A stretch of DNA of 6,045 bases from Acidisarcina sp. (GTDB lineage Bacteria; Acidobacteriota; Blastocatellia; Pyrinomonadales; Pyrinomonadaceae), in contig JAJNPX010000294.1 in assembly GCA_021155145.1 (NCBI GenBank), forward strand, positions 1 through 6,045, written 5' to 3'. A model generated the notes under the pieces. That model was not told the DNA's origin and ran no database searches. It saw nothing but the letters and a program-made list of their open reading frames with translations. The position numbers were made by a program, and so were the translations under genes. Shown here in pieces: positions 4,660-6,045 of the stretch (position 1 is its first letter; every line of letters starts with the position of its first letter).

Positions 4660-5268
4660 ATGCGTCCGGGGCCTCAAAATAAGGCTATGATGGACGGAGA
4701 TATGGCGATCTCGGTCGAGACATTGATCCCGGCGCCCGACATTCGAGAAAGGTTCGAGCGAAACGTCAAAGCACCTCCGGATGTTGTGATGAAGGTCGCC
4801 TACGACTTTGACATGCAATCCATCTGGCTGATCCGGGTAATAATCAATGCGCGAAAGTTCATTCTGGGCGGTACACACGAAGAACGTCGGGCCATGGGCC
4901 TGGTCGAGGAAACGCGGAAGATCGGGTGGGGAACCTTGGTAGAAGAGCCCGGAAGGCTTCTGATCTGCGGTGCCGTGTGCCAGCCGTGGCATGGCGACGT
5001 AAAATTCACGCCTGTGCCGCTGGAAGATATCGGCGCGTATAATGAGCCGGATCAGGTAAAGATCGTCTGGTCGCTTGAAGCCGAAGAGATATCTCCGAAT
5101 GTGACAAGATTTTCACACGAGGTCCGAGCAGTCTCGACCGACGCGGCGGCGAAACGCAAATTCATGCGCTATTGGCGCTGGGCACGCTTTGGGATCATCG
5201 CTATACGCCTATTATTGCTGCCTGCTATCGAGCGAGAAGCCGAACGCAAATGGTCCGCGAATACGTGA
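4660..5268 (+). CDS. SRPBCC-like protein
   Basis: The 202-residue product resembles SRPBCC (START/polyketide-cyclase-like) proteins, which form a hydrophobic ligand pocket. The recognisable marks are an N-terminal segment FERNVKAPPDVV, a central run of alternating strands (GWGTLVEEPGRLLICGAVCQ), and a typical end pattern. That end pattern is TRFSHEVRAVSTDAAAKRKF, then RYW, a hydrophobic helix with an Arg (FGIIAIRLLLLPAI), and EREAERKW. The ligand is unknown. The frame is open back to 4588, but that would overlap the divergent zinc-ribbon gene. ATG 4660 is chosen because the -10 box at 4647-4652 ends 7 nt before it, fitting a leaderless mRNA. Other in-frame ATGs at 4687, 4690 and 4702 lack well-spaced ribosome sites. 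It converges on thiL with a 33-bp gap and no clear terminator. Confidence 0.7.
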   Translation: MRPGPQNKAMMDGDMAISVETLIPAPDIRERFERNVKAPPDVVMKVAYDFDMQSIWLIRVIINARKFILGGTHEERRAMGLVEETRKIGWGTLVEEPGRLLICGAVCQPWHGDVKFTPVPLEDIGAYNEPDQVKIVWSLEAEEISPNVTRFSHEVRAVSTDAAAKRKFMRYWRWARFGIIAIRLLLLPAIEREAERKWSANT

Positions 5269-5301
5269 TTCGCCAGATCGGCGCACGCACGCAAAGCCGG
5301 A

Positions 5302-6045
5302 TCAGAAGTGCCGATAGCCGCCAGGCGGCAGCACCTCGCGTTTTCCCTCGCGAACGAGTTCGATCAGGCCGGTCTCGGAGGTTATCTCGCCTATCCGAAA
5401 CAGCCCGTCGATCGCCGTTTCGGAAAATAGACTCGCATCCGCGGTAAAAAGCAATTCAAAATCCTCTCCCCCGTTGAGGACCAGATCAAGCATAGCGTCC
5501 ACAGAGCCTGCGACATCCAGGACGGCGGCCTCGAACGGCAGATCGTCGGCGTTGATCACGGCACCGACGCTGCTCGCCCGGCATATCTGTGCGAGGTCGG
5601 ATGAAAGGCCGTCGCTGAGGTCCAACATCGAGGTAACGTGGCCCGTCGCTGCGAGTGCGCGTCCGGCTTCGAGCCTGGGCCGGGGCTTTAACTGCCGCTC
5701 GATCAGGTTGGTCTCGGGGCCAGGGGCATCGGGCCGCAGCCGTTTACCCTCATTCAAAAGACGGAGGCCGGCAGCCGCGGCTCCAAGCGGGCCGGTCACG
5801 TAGATCGCATCGCCGACGTTGGCACCCGTGCGTAAGATCGAACGGCCGCGGGCCGACGATCCCCCGGCAATGGAATCGATCACGAGTTTGTTCGGTGTAC
5901 GAGAGATATCACCGCCGGCCAGCACCACATCAAAAGACCCGGCGAGTTCGTGCCAACCTTCATAGAATCGATCGAGAAATTTCGAGCTCCAGAGAGGTTC
6001 GGGGATGCCGACGGAGACGAGTGCGAATTCTGCCGTTCCGCCCAT
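5302..6045 (-). CDS. thiL: Thiamine-monophosphate kinase (partial, N-terminus missing)
   Basis: ThiL phosphorylates thiamine monophosphate with ATP to give thiamine diphosphate, the last step of cofactor synthesis, in the cytoplasm. The visible 247 residues cover the C-terminal three quarters of a family usually about 310-350 long. Visible marks are MGGTAEFALVSV (1-12 of the fragment), the metal/ATP-binding AGGDISRT (43-50), GDAIYVTGPLG (78-88), MLDLSDGLSSDL (140-151), and NGGEDFELLF (191-200). The end GGYRHF is also typical. The Met at 6045 corresponds to an internal conserved position, so the true start lies beyond the window. The missing part should hold the first Asp-rich metal-binding region. 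No defect is visible in the part present. No other thiamine gene is in the window. Confidence 0.95.
   Translation of the reverse strand: MGGTAEFALVSVGIPEPLWSSKFLDRFYEGWHELAGSFDVVLAGGDISRTPNKLVIDSIAGGSSARGRSILRTGANVGDAIYVTGPLGAAAAGLRLLNEGKRLRPDAPGPETNLIERQLKPRPRLEAGRALAATGHVTSMLDLSDGLSSDLAQICRASSVGAVINADDLPFEAAVLDVAGSVDAMLDLVLNGGEDFELLFTADASLFSETAIDGLFRIGEITSETGLIELVREGKREVLPPGGYRHF

Noticed and set aside
4333..4992. A 219-codon minus-strand frame spanning the divergent promoter
   Set aside because: It would overlap two better-supported genes on either side and is rich in Arg, His and Pro as expected of a shadow frame.

Overview
The window is a compact, moderately GC-rich bacterial chromosome segment with short intergenic gaps and mostly strong AGGAGG-type ribosome sites. 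I recognise one housekeeping gene with confidence, thiL (thiamine-monophosphate kinase), cut by the right edge. Family resemblances suggest a soil-type bacterium, possibly Acidobacteriota. They rest on the HNH family with an RVLLLNFSYEPLG start, the HxxH/YHET helical family and the SRPBCC-like family. This is inference, because no marker gene settles it.

Layout. (1) 1-1315, plus strand: the tail of an unknown gene, a CHAP/NlpC-type cysteine peptidase or amidase, a clear intrinsic terminator, then a papain/C39-like cysteine peptidase. The two small papain-fold enzymes have different folds' worth of sequence, and neither has an obvious signal peptide. (2) 1264-1737, minus strand: a small conserved helical protein whose last codons run 52 bp into the end of the papain-like gene. 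(3) 1738-2084: 347 bp without a gene. It holds a 16-bp tandem repeat, a long hairpin terminator and, immediately upstream of that, a good minus-strand promoter, so the unit could make a very short RNA. (4) 2085-3431, minus strand: an HNH nuclease with a TTG start, directly abutted by a class I methyltransferase with no gap between stop and start. (5) 3432-3713: an AT-rich promoter region followed by hairpin-forming sequence. (6) 3714-5268: a divergent pair, a multi-zinc-ribbon protein (minus) and an SRPBCC-like protein (plus). Their start codons are 22 bp apart around one symmetric -10 box. (7) 5302-6045, minus strand: thiL, converging on the SRPBCC-like gene.

The most unusual feature is the shared symmetric -10 box at 4645-4652. 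It lies exactly 7 nt from the GTG start on one side and 7 nt from the ATG start on the other, which predicts that both divergent mRNAs are leaderless. The second is the promoter-terminator unit at 1857-1948. No mobile element, CRISPR array, tRNA or rRNA was seen.
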